DNA of 35,500 bases from Gemmatimonadota bacterium (GTDB lineage Bacteria; Latescibacterota; UBA2968), in the NCBI GenBank assembly GCA_002714465.1, contig PAXL01000017.1, forward strand, positions 95,381 to 130,880, written 5' to 3'. Of the stretch, positions 24,422 to 31,481 are shown in pieces. Under the pieces are notes generated by a model. That model saw only the letters and a list, made by a program, of their open reading frames with translations. It was not told the origin of the DNA and ran no database searches. The position numbers and the translations under genes were made by a program. Numbering within the stretch: the stretch's first letter is position 1; each line of letters opens with the position of its first letter.

Positions 24422-25348
24422 CTATTCCGGGCTCTTCGCACATCGGAAGCCGATATGATCCTGCATATTGGCTTCCGGCGCCCAGTGCCTTGCCGAGCAC
24501 CTGACATCCGCCTTGTTTCCCGCATAGAACCCTCCGCGCACAGTCCGATACTGTCCACCCGGAGGACCTTCAGGATTATCCCTCGGCGCCGTCTTATAGT
24601 ACTCGTCGTAATACCAGTCTTCACACCATTCCATAACATTCCCGCACATATCGTTCACCCCGTAAGGACTGACCCCTCCCGGAAACTGATCGATCGGTGT
24701 TGTACCGCCGTAGTCGTTGCTTGAGTTGGTGTTGTCCTTCCGAAACGCGTCACCCCAGCAGTAGGTCTGTCCTATCGTACCACGAGCAGCCTTCTCCCAC
24801 TGCGCCTCCGTGGGCAAACACTTCCCAACCCAGTCACAGTAGGCCTTGGCGTCAGGCCAGCTAATGTTCGTCACCGGATGGTCGGCGGATCCGAGCTCAT
24901 AGGTGCCGCTCGTCCAGTGCGGCGGCCGACGATGACCAACCACGTCTACGAACATCTTGTATTCCTGGTTCGTGACCGGAAATTTGTCCATCATGTAGGC
25001 GTTCATCAGGACGGTTCGCTGCGGCATCTCGTCGCGTGATGCATCATCATCCCCCATCAAGAACTCGCCCGCCGGAATCTCTACCATCTCCTTACGGTTC
25101 ACCTGATCCTGCAGAGCCGCTCGCTGCTGGTTCAACGACGTCAGCTCCTCTTGGAGAGACTTGATCCGTCGTAGACTCTCCTCGGTGGCCTGCTCGGCTT
25201 CCTGGATTTGGCGCTCCACGGTCGATCGGCTGTTTTCCAGCTGCTCGACCGTTGGCTGAAGCAGCGCAGCCTGCTTCCTGAAAACGGCGAAGATCTGAAA
25301 GCAGAACGCGCCAAAACACAACATCAGGACGGGATACATCCAATCCAT
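24422..25348 (-). CDS. Membrane-anchored coiled-coil SUMF1-domain protein
   Basis: 308 residues; GGAGG lies 6 bases before the ATG. N-terminal signal anchor (about 4-22, MYPVLMLCFGAFCFQIFAVF), a coiled coil (about 27-85, VEQLENSRSTVERQIQEAEQ onwards), and a SUMF1 domain (about 87-305): VEIPAGEFLMGDDDA, MDKFPVTNQEYKMFV, ISWPDAKAYCDWVGKCLPTE, NDMCGNVMEWCEDWYYDEYY, VRGGFYAGNKADVRCSARH, HIGFRCAKS. The only Cys after RGGF corresponds to the third, non-catalytic Cys of FGE, so formylglycine formation is unlikely. The GroES-like gene starts 29 bases after its stop and is probably co-transcribed. Confidence 0.85.
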   Translation of the reverse strand: MDWMYPVLMLCFGAFCFQIFAVFRKQAALLQPTVEQLENSRSTVERQIQEAEQATEESLRRIKSLQEELTSLNQQRAALQDQVNRKEMVEIPAGEFLMGDDDASRDEMPQRTVLMNAYMMDKFPVTNQEYKMFVDVVGHRRPPHWTSGTYELGSADHPVTNISWPDAKAYCDWVGKCLPTEAQWEKAARGTIGQTYCWGDAFRKDNTNSSNDYGGTTPIDQFPGGVSPYGVNDMCGNVMEWCEDWYYDEYYKTAPRDNPEGPPGGQYRTVRGGFYAGNKADVRCSARHWAPEANMQDHIGFRCAKSPE

Positions 25349-25410
25349 TGAGTGCCTCCGATACTTTCGGAAGGTAAATGCCTCGCGCTCAGGCGCCTCA
25401 AACTCGGTAA

Positions 25411-25439
25411 AAACTAGTGTTTTGACTAAGCTTAGTCAA
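25411..25439 (-). promoter_or_regulatory. 18-bp perfect palindrome overlapping a possible promoter
   Basis: TTGACTAAGCTTAGTCAA at 25422-25439 is a perfect palindrome. On the minus strand its outer TTGACT (25434-25439) resembles a -35 box, with TAGTTT 17 bases further (25411-25416) as a weak -10 for the SUMF1/GroES-like pair. The arrangement suggests an operator over the -35. As an RNA hairpin it would be AT-rich and weak. Confidence 0.45.
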
Positions 25440-25467
25440 TCGTTACGTCCCGCAAAAGGGCTGCGCG

Positions 25468-26847
25468 CTAAACATCTGCCGCAAGCTTCTCCCAGCCCGC
25501 TGCCAGCAAATCCTGAATCGACGCCACGGTCTTCAAGTTTGCTTCTTCGGAAACCACGTTTGACGCTTCCAGATGCGAGCTCGTGTGGTCGTATAGCTCT
25601 TGAGCCTTGACCTCGCCAGACTGGCGGTCCTGCCACTCCGTATATCGGTGCGTGTCTGTACGCACGGTGTAGCCCATCACGCCCCCCCTGGGGTATTGGC
25701 TGATCGCTGCCCGCTTCCATACACGATCGGGTGTGTCGATCAAGGGAACCAGACTCTGGCCCTCGCAGTGATCGGGGACGGGAAGGTCGCAGAGCGCGCT
25801 CAGCGTGGGGTATATGTCAACAAACTCCGTCAGACCTGCCGCGCGACCACCCGATGTCCGCTCGGGTACTCTGACGATCATTGGTGCCCGAGTGTCGATC
25901 TCGAAGTTTGTGTGCTTGCACCAGCTGCCGTGCTCACCCAGCTTCCAGCCGTGATCGCCCCACAGAATGACGACGGTGTTCTCGTCAAGCCCCAGCCGCT
26001 TGAGCTCGGCGAGGACGCGTCCCACCTGAGCATCCATGTAGCTTACACAGGCGCAGTAGCCGTGGACAAGGGTCCGAGACGTGTCCTTGGTCAAAGGGCC
26101 GTCATCCGGGATGTTCGAGTAGCCACGCAGCTCCCCGAAGTTAGTCAGTGAATAGCGGGTCGCCCCCTCGGGTGCATCCGTCGTCTCGGGTCCCGGGAGT
26201 GCCTCTGGATCGTAGAGATCCCAGTATCTGGTAGGCGCGCTGAACGGCAGGTGAGGCTTGTGGAACCCGACGGCAAGGAAGAAAGACTCGTCTTTCAGCT
26301 CCTTGAGCGCCTGTATCGCTGCTTCCGCATCCTTGCCGTCATGATATGCGCCGTCGTCGACATCGGCGCTCTCGTACGCTGGCCCCAGCCCGCGCCGCGT
26401 CGATCCCATCTTGATCATCTCTTCGTCTGTTCGCTCGATCGTCGCGATCGCCTCGTCCGTTAGGTATCCTCTGCCCAGCCAGTCTCCCCTCGACTGATGC
26501 GGCTCGGTCGACCAGCCCTCGAGATCATCCTGAGGGTGGTGGTAGATTTTTCCGATCGAGCGCGTTGTGTATCCGTGGTTCTTGAAGTGCTGGGGCAGAG
26601 TCAGGACGTCGGGCATCACGGACCGAACGGGAGTCTGAAGATCATAGATCGTTGACGTGTCGGGACGACATCCCGTCAGGACGCTCGCCCGTGACGGTGC
26701 GCAGACCGACTGCTGGCAGTAGGCACGTTCGAACACGACTCCTTCCGAGGCCAGCTCATCGATGTGCGGAGAGTGTACGGCATCGACCCCGTAGCACCCG
26801 AGCTGGGGTCTAAGATCGTCAACAGCGATAAACAGCACATTGGGCAT
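25468..26847 (-). CDS. Cys-type sulfatase, iduronate-2-sulfatase-like, no signal peptide
   Basis: 459 residues. Hydrolyses sulfate esters using a formylglycine made from C49 in the signature SVCAPSRASVLTGCRP. Metal ligands D10/D11 lie in VLFIAVDDLRPQLG, and the second metal/substrate site includes WGDHGWKLGEHGSWCKHTNFE. GKIYHHP and VGFHKPHLPFSAP are typical of the iduronate-2-sulfatase branch. The ATG is followed directly by the first core strand and preceded in frame by a stop, so no export signal is encoded and the enzyme looks cytoplasmic. It would need an FGE or anSME from elsewhere. The substrate could be a sulfated sugar taken up intact; not determined. The SUMF1 gene lies 119 bases downstream. 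Confidence 0.92.
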   Translation of the reverse strand: MPNVLFIAVDDLRPQLGCYGVDAVHSPHIDELASEGVVFERAYCQQSVCAPSRASVLTGCRPDTSTIYDLQTPVRSVMPDVLTLPQHFKNHGYTTRSIGKIYHHPQDDLEGWSTEPHQSRGDWLGRGYLTDEAIATIERTDEEMIKMGSTRRGLGPAYESADVDDGAYHDGKDAEAAIQALKELKDESFFLAVGFHKPHLPFSAPTRYWDLYDPEALPGPETTDAPEGATRYSLTNFGELRGYSNIPDDGPLTKDTSRTLVHGYCACVSYMDAQVGRVLAELKRLGLDENTVVILWGDHGWKLGEHGSWCKHTNFEIDTRAPMIVRVPERTSGGRAAGLTEFVDIYPTLSALCDLPVPDHCEGQSLVPLIDTPDRVWKRAAISQYPRGGVMGYTVRTDTHRYTEWQDRQSGEVKAQELYDHTSSHLEASNVVSEEANLKTVASIQDLLAAGWEKLAADV

Positions 26848-26869
26848 AGATCCTCGCTAATAAAGGCAA

Positions 26870-26917
26870 TTAGATCACGTTCGGTCGGGTACGGAATGGG
26901 GAACAACCTGTTATCAT
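26870..26917 (-). other. 15-codon leader reading frame before the sulfatase
   Basis: ATG 26917 with AAGGAG (26924-26929) exactly 6 bases upstream, then 15 codons (MITGCSPFRTRPNVI) and TAA, 22 bases before the sulfatase ATG. The ribosome site is better than the sulfatase's own. It may be a coupling or attenuating leader peptide, or chance. Confidence 0.3.
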
Positions 26918-26998
26918 CAATTGCTCCTTAACCTATTTCGGTTGGATTCGGAGAAACGCGGTCGGCTTTTGAAAGAGTGGGTTTGGCTCAGAATCTGA

Positions 26999-27280
26999 TC
27001 ATAGACGGATGATGCGGGTGATAGCGGCATTCTCAAGCGCATTTTGAGCACCGATGACCCCAAGGTTCAGAGCGTTAGGAAAAGCCAAGAGAGTTTCGAC
27101 TTGATCTAGAACCAAGGCGTTGAACTTGGCCATTTTCGACATATTCTTGCCCAGAAAAGCTGGCTCAAGCTCATAATCAGAAGTGAAAAGAGTAAACCGG
27201 CCTTCAAGCTGATCGCGATGGCGGCCTTCGGTGCTCAAGATCACATCGATATCCGCGTTTTCGCGGAACGCCACGGACAC
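26999..27280 (-). CDS. Hypothetical reading frame, possibly a gene remnant
   Basis: 93 codons from GTG 27280, no good ribosome site. The sequence (SVAFRENADIDVILSTEGRH, then GRFTLFTSDYELEP, and NALNLGVIGAQNALENAA) has natural-looking amphipathic composition, and the only other frame of the region is weaker. I recognise no family. It could be the C-terminal remnant of a larger gene, since in frame upstream there is a TGA only 10 codons before the start. About 150 bases downstream to the sulfatase hold only the leader frame above. Confidence 0.35.
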   Translation of the reverse strand: MSVAFRENADIDVILSTEGRHRDQLEGRFTLFTSDYELEPAFLGKNMSKMAKFNALVLDQVETLLAFPNALNLGVIGAQNALENAAITRIIRL

Positions 27281-27378
27281 GATCGTCCGAAAAGCCTTTC
27301 AGTCAGGAACACGTCCTCGACGTCGTGAGCGATACCCTCGCTTCCTGACCCTTCCAGCTGCACACTCTGCCAAAAACA

Positions 27379-28092
27379 TTATCTCTCTTGGGCCAGAAAA
27401 CGGTTTATCCACGCATCCAGCTCGCTCAGTTCGGCATCTTTGAGCTTTCCCAGACCTGCAGCACGGAACTCGGACACCGTCATCAGGTCGATCAGCTTCA
27501 CCTTCACGGGTGTCGGTGTGGTAGGGGTTGGCGGCACAGTCGGCTCTGGCAATGGAGCAGCTACAGAAGTAGGAGCGGGGGGTGCAGTAACGACCGATGA
27601 AGGCGTAGCCAGTTTCTCCGCCTCACCCTCGATCTCCAGCTCCAATTCGATCTTGCCCCTCAGGAAGTCAGCCAGTTCCCGATCCTCCTTGACCGGTGCG
27701 AGCAGCACGACCTCCCGATCTTTGCCCTTTCGATCCACGAACGAGATTGTGAACCAGCCTCGGATGTCCCCCGCCTTCGCCAGCTGGCGCCCGATCCAGC
27801 TGCCCGTGTCGTGTACATACGGGTTTCCCCGACGTCTCTGTAGCTTGATGTGCTCGATCCCTGCGTAGGGAACGATCGTCAGCCACTGGTAGTTGTAATC
27901 CGTTCCTTCCACCCAGAGGGCGTCGGCCTTCCCTGCAAGACTGATCTTGTAGAGTGTAGGCTTCGAATCATTTGGGGCGAACCGCTTCTCATCGAACTCG
28001 TAGACCATATATTCCCGGAACGAGACATCCTGAGCCACAACACGCGTGGTCAACAGTGCGAGGGTGAGCAATCCCATCCGTAGTACTATCAT
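27379..28092 (-). CDS. Secreted hypothetical protein with Pro/Thr-rich linker
   Basis: 237 residues; GGAGG lies 4 bases before the ATG. Signal peptide (1 to about 21, LTLALLTTRVVAQ), a globular domain (about 25-150, with YMVYEFDEKRFAPNDSKPTL, WVEGTDYNYQWLTIVPYAG and RGWFTISFVDRKGKDREVVL), a Pro/Thr/Val linker (about 163-198), and a short C-terminal module VSEFRAAGLGKLKDAELSEL then DAWINRF that recurs at the ends of secreted proteins in several phyla. It is periplasmic or surface-located by inference. The globular domain is not recognised. Monocistronic as far as seen. Confidence 0.75.
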   Translation of the reverse strand: MIVLRMGLLTLALLTTRVVAQDVSFREYMVYEFDEKRFAPNDSKPTLYKISLAGKADALWVEGTDYNYQWLTIVPYAGIEHIKLQRRRGNPYVHDTGSWIGRQLAKAGDIRGWFTISFVDRKGKDREVVLLAPVKEDRELADFLRGKIELELEIEGEAEKLATPSSVVTAPPAPTSVAAPLPEPTVPPTPTTPTPVKVKLIDLMTVSEFRAAGLGKLKDAELSELDAWINRFLAQER

Positions 28093-28216
28093 CTATCCTC
28101 CAAGAGTGACTTGCCACTGGTAAGCGACCGCAAGATACGGCTCTCAAGATACCTCCGCGACCCGAAATACCGACCGTGACGCTTCACCCTATCCCCGCCC
28201 ATTTCGCACGCATCCA

Positions 28217-28245
28217 TTGACACTCGATGCCGCTAAACTCATATT
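28217..28245 (+). promoter_or_regulatory. Sigma-70 promoter upstream of the VKOR-DsbA gene
   Basis: TTGACA (28217-28222, full consensus), 17-base spacer, CATATT (28240-28245, four of six). Predicted start near 28252. The transcript would first pass a 35-codon frame at 28317 and then reach the disulfide enzyme at 28571, a leader of about 320 bases. Confidence 0.6.
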
Positions 28246-28316
28246 CCCGAGGCACCGCAACGAGCCTAACCTCATTCTTGGATCGACCTCTCTACGACCA
28301 CCATAACGACGATTGA

Positions 28317-28424
28317 ATGAAGTCTATGATGCCCAAGCACATGACGTTGGCCTTAGGGTGCCTGATTATGGTCTGCTCCAACGTCAAGCTCATCGCGGTC
28401 ACACCTAAGGGCCCGGAAAAATAG
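28317..28424 (+). other. Short reading frame, perhaps frameshifted, before the VKOR-DsbA gene
   Basis: ATG 28317 opens 35 codons with a hydrophobic, signal-like segment (MTLALGCLIMVCSNVKLIAV), ending at TAG 28422-28424. In the +1 frame a plausible protein continues (DRVHKYLCKLVDKGSQEYLE, then NQVIAELKTY) to a TGA near 28543. Together they would make a small exported protein broken by one frameshift. No strong ribosome site. The remaining bases of 28093-28570 show nothing else beyond the promoter. Confidence 0.3.
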
Positions 28425-28570
28425 CCGAAGGGGTGACCGCGTCCACAAGTATTTGTGCAAGCTGGTTGATAAGGGTTCGCAAGAGTATTTGGAAGAACGA
28501 GTTTCGCCCTCCAACCAAGTCATCGCAGAACTCAAGACCTACTGATACATAGAAACCGCCCGCAACTGAC

Positions 28571-30046
28571 ATGATAATTCCCCTGATACTCTTGACGCTC
28601 GCCCTGATCGGCCTGGCCGATGCCATCTACCTGACCTTGGGGCATCTGTTCGATGCAGGTGCGTGCGCCGGTTCCTCGTGCGGCCGGGTTCTAGGTAGCC
28701 CTCATGCTCATTTGCTGGGCATCCCCGTCTCCGGCTTCGGTGTGGGTCTGTATGCGGGACTGCTGATCTCTGCGTGGCGGTCCCTTGACCCAACACTTCG
28801 CGAACAATCTGTCAGGTGGATTTCACTTCTTTCGCTGCTTGCCGCCTTACCCACTGTCTGGTTCCTAATACTTCAGGCCTTCGTCATCCGTGCCTGGTGC
28901 CCATTCTGCGTCCTCTCCGCCGTGATCAGCCTGACAACACTGGCAATCTCCCTGGCCTGGAGATACAGAACACGATCATTCAGGCCGTTTGTCGGCAACC
29001 TATTCGTCAGAGACGCAATCCCTGTCGCCGCGGTTCTGATCATACTACCTCTGTCCCTTTTGCCCATAGAAGCCGGACTAGCTCGATCTCCGTCTGAGTC
29101 GAGTCTTCCGGACGAAACCGTCGCGCGGATCGGAAACCGGCAGATCAGAGCTTCTGAAATAGACCGAGCGATACACCTAAAACTGTATCAGGCAAGGAAC
29201 GGATACCGGCAGGAATGGCTGGACAGAGAGTTACTCGAAACCGCGGCAAAGGAGCTGGGTACTGACGTAAGGAGCTACGTACAGGCAGAGGTCTACGCAA
29301 ATATTGACATTACGCAGGAGGAAATCGACAAGCGCTACGAGGAAATCAAGGATCGCGTGCCCCGCAACGTGCCTCGCGAGTCAGTCTTACGGAATGTCCG
29401 CAACGAAATCGCCAACCGAAAGAGCAAAACCGCACTTGATGCGCAAGTCGACAACCTGATGAGACGCTACGGGACGGTCTACCGCATCCCGGCCTCAGAA
29501 CGATTTGTCGTCGACCCCAACCCCCGTGGAGGCCCCAATACAGGCAATCCGAATGCGCCCGTTACAATCATCGAATTTTCCGACCTCGAGTGCCGACACT
29601 GCGCCAAGGCACACTTTCATCTGAAGGAACTCCTAGGCAAGCGAAGCGGAGAGATCAGGCTCATCTTCCGTCATCTCCCTCTGGACATGCACCCCAACGC
29701 CCGGGAAGCCGCCGAGATTGCCGCTTGTGCGGATGAACAGAATATGTTCTGGCCGCTCGTCGACATTCTGTTCTCGGAAACAGATCCTCTCACTACGGAT
29801 CGGGTGATGGGATTCGCCGACGGTGCAGGACTGGATACCTCGAAACTAGAGGCCTGTATCGACACCGGCAAGGGTCGAGAGATCGTGGAAGCGGACATCG
29901 CCGAGGCGGACGCACTGGGTCTGTCCTCCACGCCAAGCTTCTTCGTTAACGGCCACTACGTTGGTTCGCTCCCGAAAGCTGGGCTGGAACCGGTGATCCA
30001 GTCCGAGTTGCGTTCTTCGGGCATTTTGACGACTCAGCCTCATTAG
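28571..30046 (+). CDS. VKOR / SurA-N-like / DsbA three-domain disulfide-forming protein
   Basis: 491 residues. (1) VKOR domain, residues 1-135, four or five membrane helices, periplasmic loop cysteines C32/C37 (CAGSSC) and active-site C110-P-F-C113; this oxidises partners and passes electrons to quinone. (2) After another helix (about 150-165), a segment 183-305 (VARIGNRQIRASEIDRAIHL onwards) resembling the SurA/PpiC N-terminal chaperone region. (3) DsbA-type thioredoxin domain 310-485 with C341-R-H-C344 and cis-Pro455 in STPSFF. It thus joins oxidase and thiol donor in one chain, a self-contained periplasmic disulfide machine. VKOR-thioredoxin fusions are known; the middle chaperone-like part is less usual. 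The ribosome site is weak. Confidence 0.9.
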   Translation: MIIPLILLTLALIGLADAIYLTLGHLFDAGACAGSSCGRVLGSPHAHLLGIPVSGFGVGLYAGLLISAWRSLDPTLREQSVRWISLLSLLAALPTVWFLILQAFVIRAWCPFCVLSAVISLTTLAISLAWRYRTRSFRPFVGNLFVRDAIPVAAVLIILPLSLLPIEAGLARSPSESSLPDETVARIGNRQIRASEIDRAIHLKLYQARNGYRQEWLDRELLETAAKELGTDVRSYVQAEVYANIDITQEEIDKRYEEIKDRVPRNVPRESVLRNVRNEIANRKSKTALDAQVDNLMRRYGTVYRIPASERFVVDPNPRGGPNTGNPNAPVTIIEFSDLECRHCAKAHFHLKELLGKRSGEIRLIFRHLPLDMHPNAREAAEIAACADEQNMFWPLVDILFSETDPLTTDRVMGFADGAGLDTSKLEACIDTGKGREIVEADIAEADALGLSSTPSFFVNGHYVGSLPKAGLEPVIQSELRSSGILTTQPH

Positions 30047-30065
30047 AGCCCGAAGCCGAACCCCA

Positions 30066-30096
30066 TGTCAAAACATAGACGGCCGTCATTTTAGAC
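30066..30096. terminator. Possible bidirectional terminator between convergent genes
   Basis: Imperfect hairpin: TGTCAAAA pairs with TTTTAGACA (one bulge) around an inner GACGGCCGTC palindrome (30078-30087). It lies between the VKOR-DsbA stop and the AlkX-like stop. The T-rich sides suit termination both ways, but pairing is not continuous. Confidence 0.35.
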
Positions 30097-30101
30097 AAGC
30101 T

Positions 30102-31328
30102 TTAGGAATTAGATCCTACACCTCGCTTGGGAAAATCGAACACTTTGCTGGCCGCAGAGGGTGTGACTCGCCCGATGACCACATCATCACATCCGTTGAA
30201 CGATGCGAACTTGAAGAGCTTCTCCTTCAGCAGGGTACAGACTTCTGCATAACCGCTAAAATAATCCTCGAACCAGAAATTCCTGACGAGCAGTCGTCTC
30301 GACGATCTGTCAGCTTTCGCATCCAGGCGTCCGATCAAACTGTCCTTCCAAAGAAGAGGCAACGTAAAGTAGCCAAACTCTCGCTTCTCTTCGGGGTAGT
30401 AACACTCCAACCGATACCGGAAGTCGAAGAGCCTTTCGAGCCAGTTCCTTCGGATCACCAATCCGTCGAAAGGTGACAGGATGTGAATAGCGTCCCTGAC
30501 GCGGCTGTTGGCGGAAGACTCCCATGCCTCGGTGAGCGCGTAGTAGGGCAGGTCGTCCGGGTCCCCCTTCAAACGTAACGCAACGACATCGCCATCAGCG
30601 ACAAGTCCCTCGATGCCTCCCTGGATTCGTTCGCCATCGGCGGTCCGCTTGTGAGTCAGGTCAGATATGCGCATCAGCCCGAGCCGCCTCAAGGAGCTCG
30701 TGATGTGGAATCGGATTTGATCCTCGGGCGTCGGTTCCTCACACACTACGTGGTTGGGAAGAATGCGTTCGGTCAGATCATAGGCTCGTTGAAAGTTCTT
30801 CCGCTCCGTCACCATCAGGTCCCCGATATCAAGAAGCCATTCGAGCGCCCGCTTTGCAGGCTTCCAGTCCCACCAACTGCCCCGCTTTTTACGTGTATCC
30901 TCGAAATCCGATGATGTGAGCGAACCTTCTTCCCGGATACGTCCGAACACGTGGTCCACTACCTTGCGGTTCTTTTTACGCCAGGCGATAAAACGCTCTG
31001 ACTTGCGCAGCCGGTTCATCCGAGGCACATAGTAGCGGTAGTCGCGAATCGGGACGTAGGAGGCGGCGTGCGTCCAATACTCGAAAACCAAGCGATCACG
31101 TGCGAGTAACCTGTCCAAGAAGTCTTCCCTATAGCCGGGCTGTCGTGTCCAGAATACGTGATGGTGCGCCCTAGCAATCACCGAAATCGTATCGATTTGG
31201 ACGTAACCAAGATGCTCAATTGTCTTGAGAGCCGATCGTGCAGAAGGTCCTGCCGGCGCACCTGCCACCAGCTGTGCACGGAGCGCAAGTCGCCTGGCTG
31301 CCTTAAGGCTTATGTCGTATGTGGTCAT
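30102..31328 (-). CDS. AlkX/YcaQ-type winged-helix DNA glycosylase (HTH_42)
   Basis: 408 residues from ATG 31328, close to E. coli YcaQ. HTH_42 family: tandem winged-helix proteins that excise alkylated or crosslinked bases. The catalytic QxD motif is visible as Q44-I-D46 in GYVQIDTISVIARAHHHVFW (AlkZ has QxQ, AlkX has QxD). Further blocks are EYWTHAASYVPIRDYRYY, FHITSSLRRLGLMRISDL, LSPFDGLVIRRNWLERLFDF and a C-terminal KADRSSRRLLV. A TTG at 31364 would add 12 residues but overlaps the likely -10 box (31363-31368). Role in interstrand crosslink or alkylation repair is inferred from the motif. Divergent from the dioxygenase gene. Confidence 0.85.
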   Translation of the reverse strand: MTTYDISLKAARRLALRAQLVAGAPAGPSARSALKTIEHLGYVQIDTISVIARAHHHVFWTRQPGYREDFLDRLLARDRLVFEYWTHAASYVPIRDYRYYVPRMNRLRKSERFIAWRKKNRKVVDHVFGRIREEGSLTSSDFEDTRKKRGSWWDWKPAKRALEWLLDIGDLMVTERKNFQRAYDLTERILPNHVVCEEPTPEDQIRFHITSSLRRLGLMRISDLTHKRTADGERIQGGIEGLVADGDVVALRLKGDPDDLPYYALTEAWESSANSRVRDAIHILSPFDGLVIRRNWLERLFDFRYRLECYYPEEKREFGYFTLPLLWKDSLIGRLDAKADRSSRRLLVRNFWFEDYFSGYAEVCTLLKEKLFKFASFNGCDDVVIGRVTPSAASKVFDFPKRGVGSNS

Positions 31329-31362
31329 ATGATCTGTTTGATCTCCGCTGAATAGCGCGACC

Positions 31363-31390
31363 AAAGTAACGCATTGTTCCGAGAGGTCAA
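31363..31390 (-). promoter_or_regulatory. Weak promoter candidate for the AlkX-like gene
   Basis: Minus-strand TTGACC (31385-31390), 16-base spacer, TACTTT (31363-31368). The -35 is good, the -10 poor. The same TTGACC/TACTTT pair occurs before the 52-residue membrane protein. Confidence 0.35.
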
Positions 31391-31409
31391 TCGATCGACA
31401 AGGACAGTG

Positions 31410-31439
31410 CTGTCATGACAAGCCCGGTCCTGCTATAAT
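31410..31439 (+). promoter_or_regulatory. Extended -10 promoter for the dioxygenase gene, with dyads at the -35
   Basis: Perfect TATAAT (31434-31439) with the extended TG at 31431-31432, and CTGTCA (31410-31415) 18 bases upstream. Two dyads cover the -35: GACAG-TG-CTGTC (31403-31414) and TGTCATGACA (31411-31420), a possible operator in the shared intergenic region with the AlkX-like gene. Confidence 0.7.
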
Positions 31440-31481
31440 AGCCTGACAATCGGACAATTGGTATGCTGAGCGGGAGGACAG

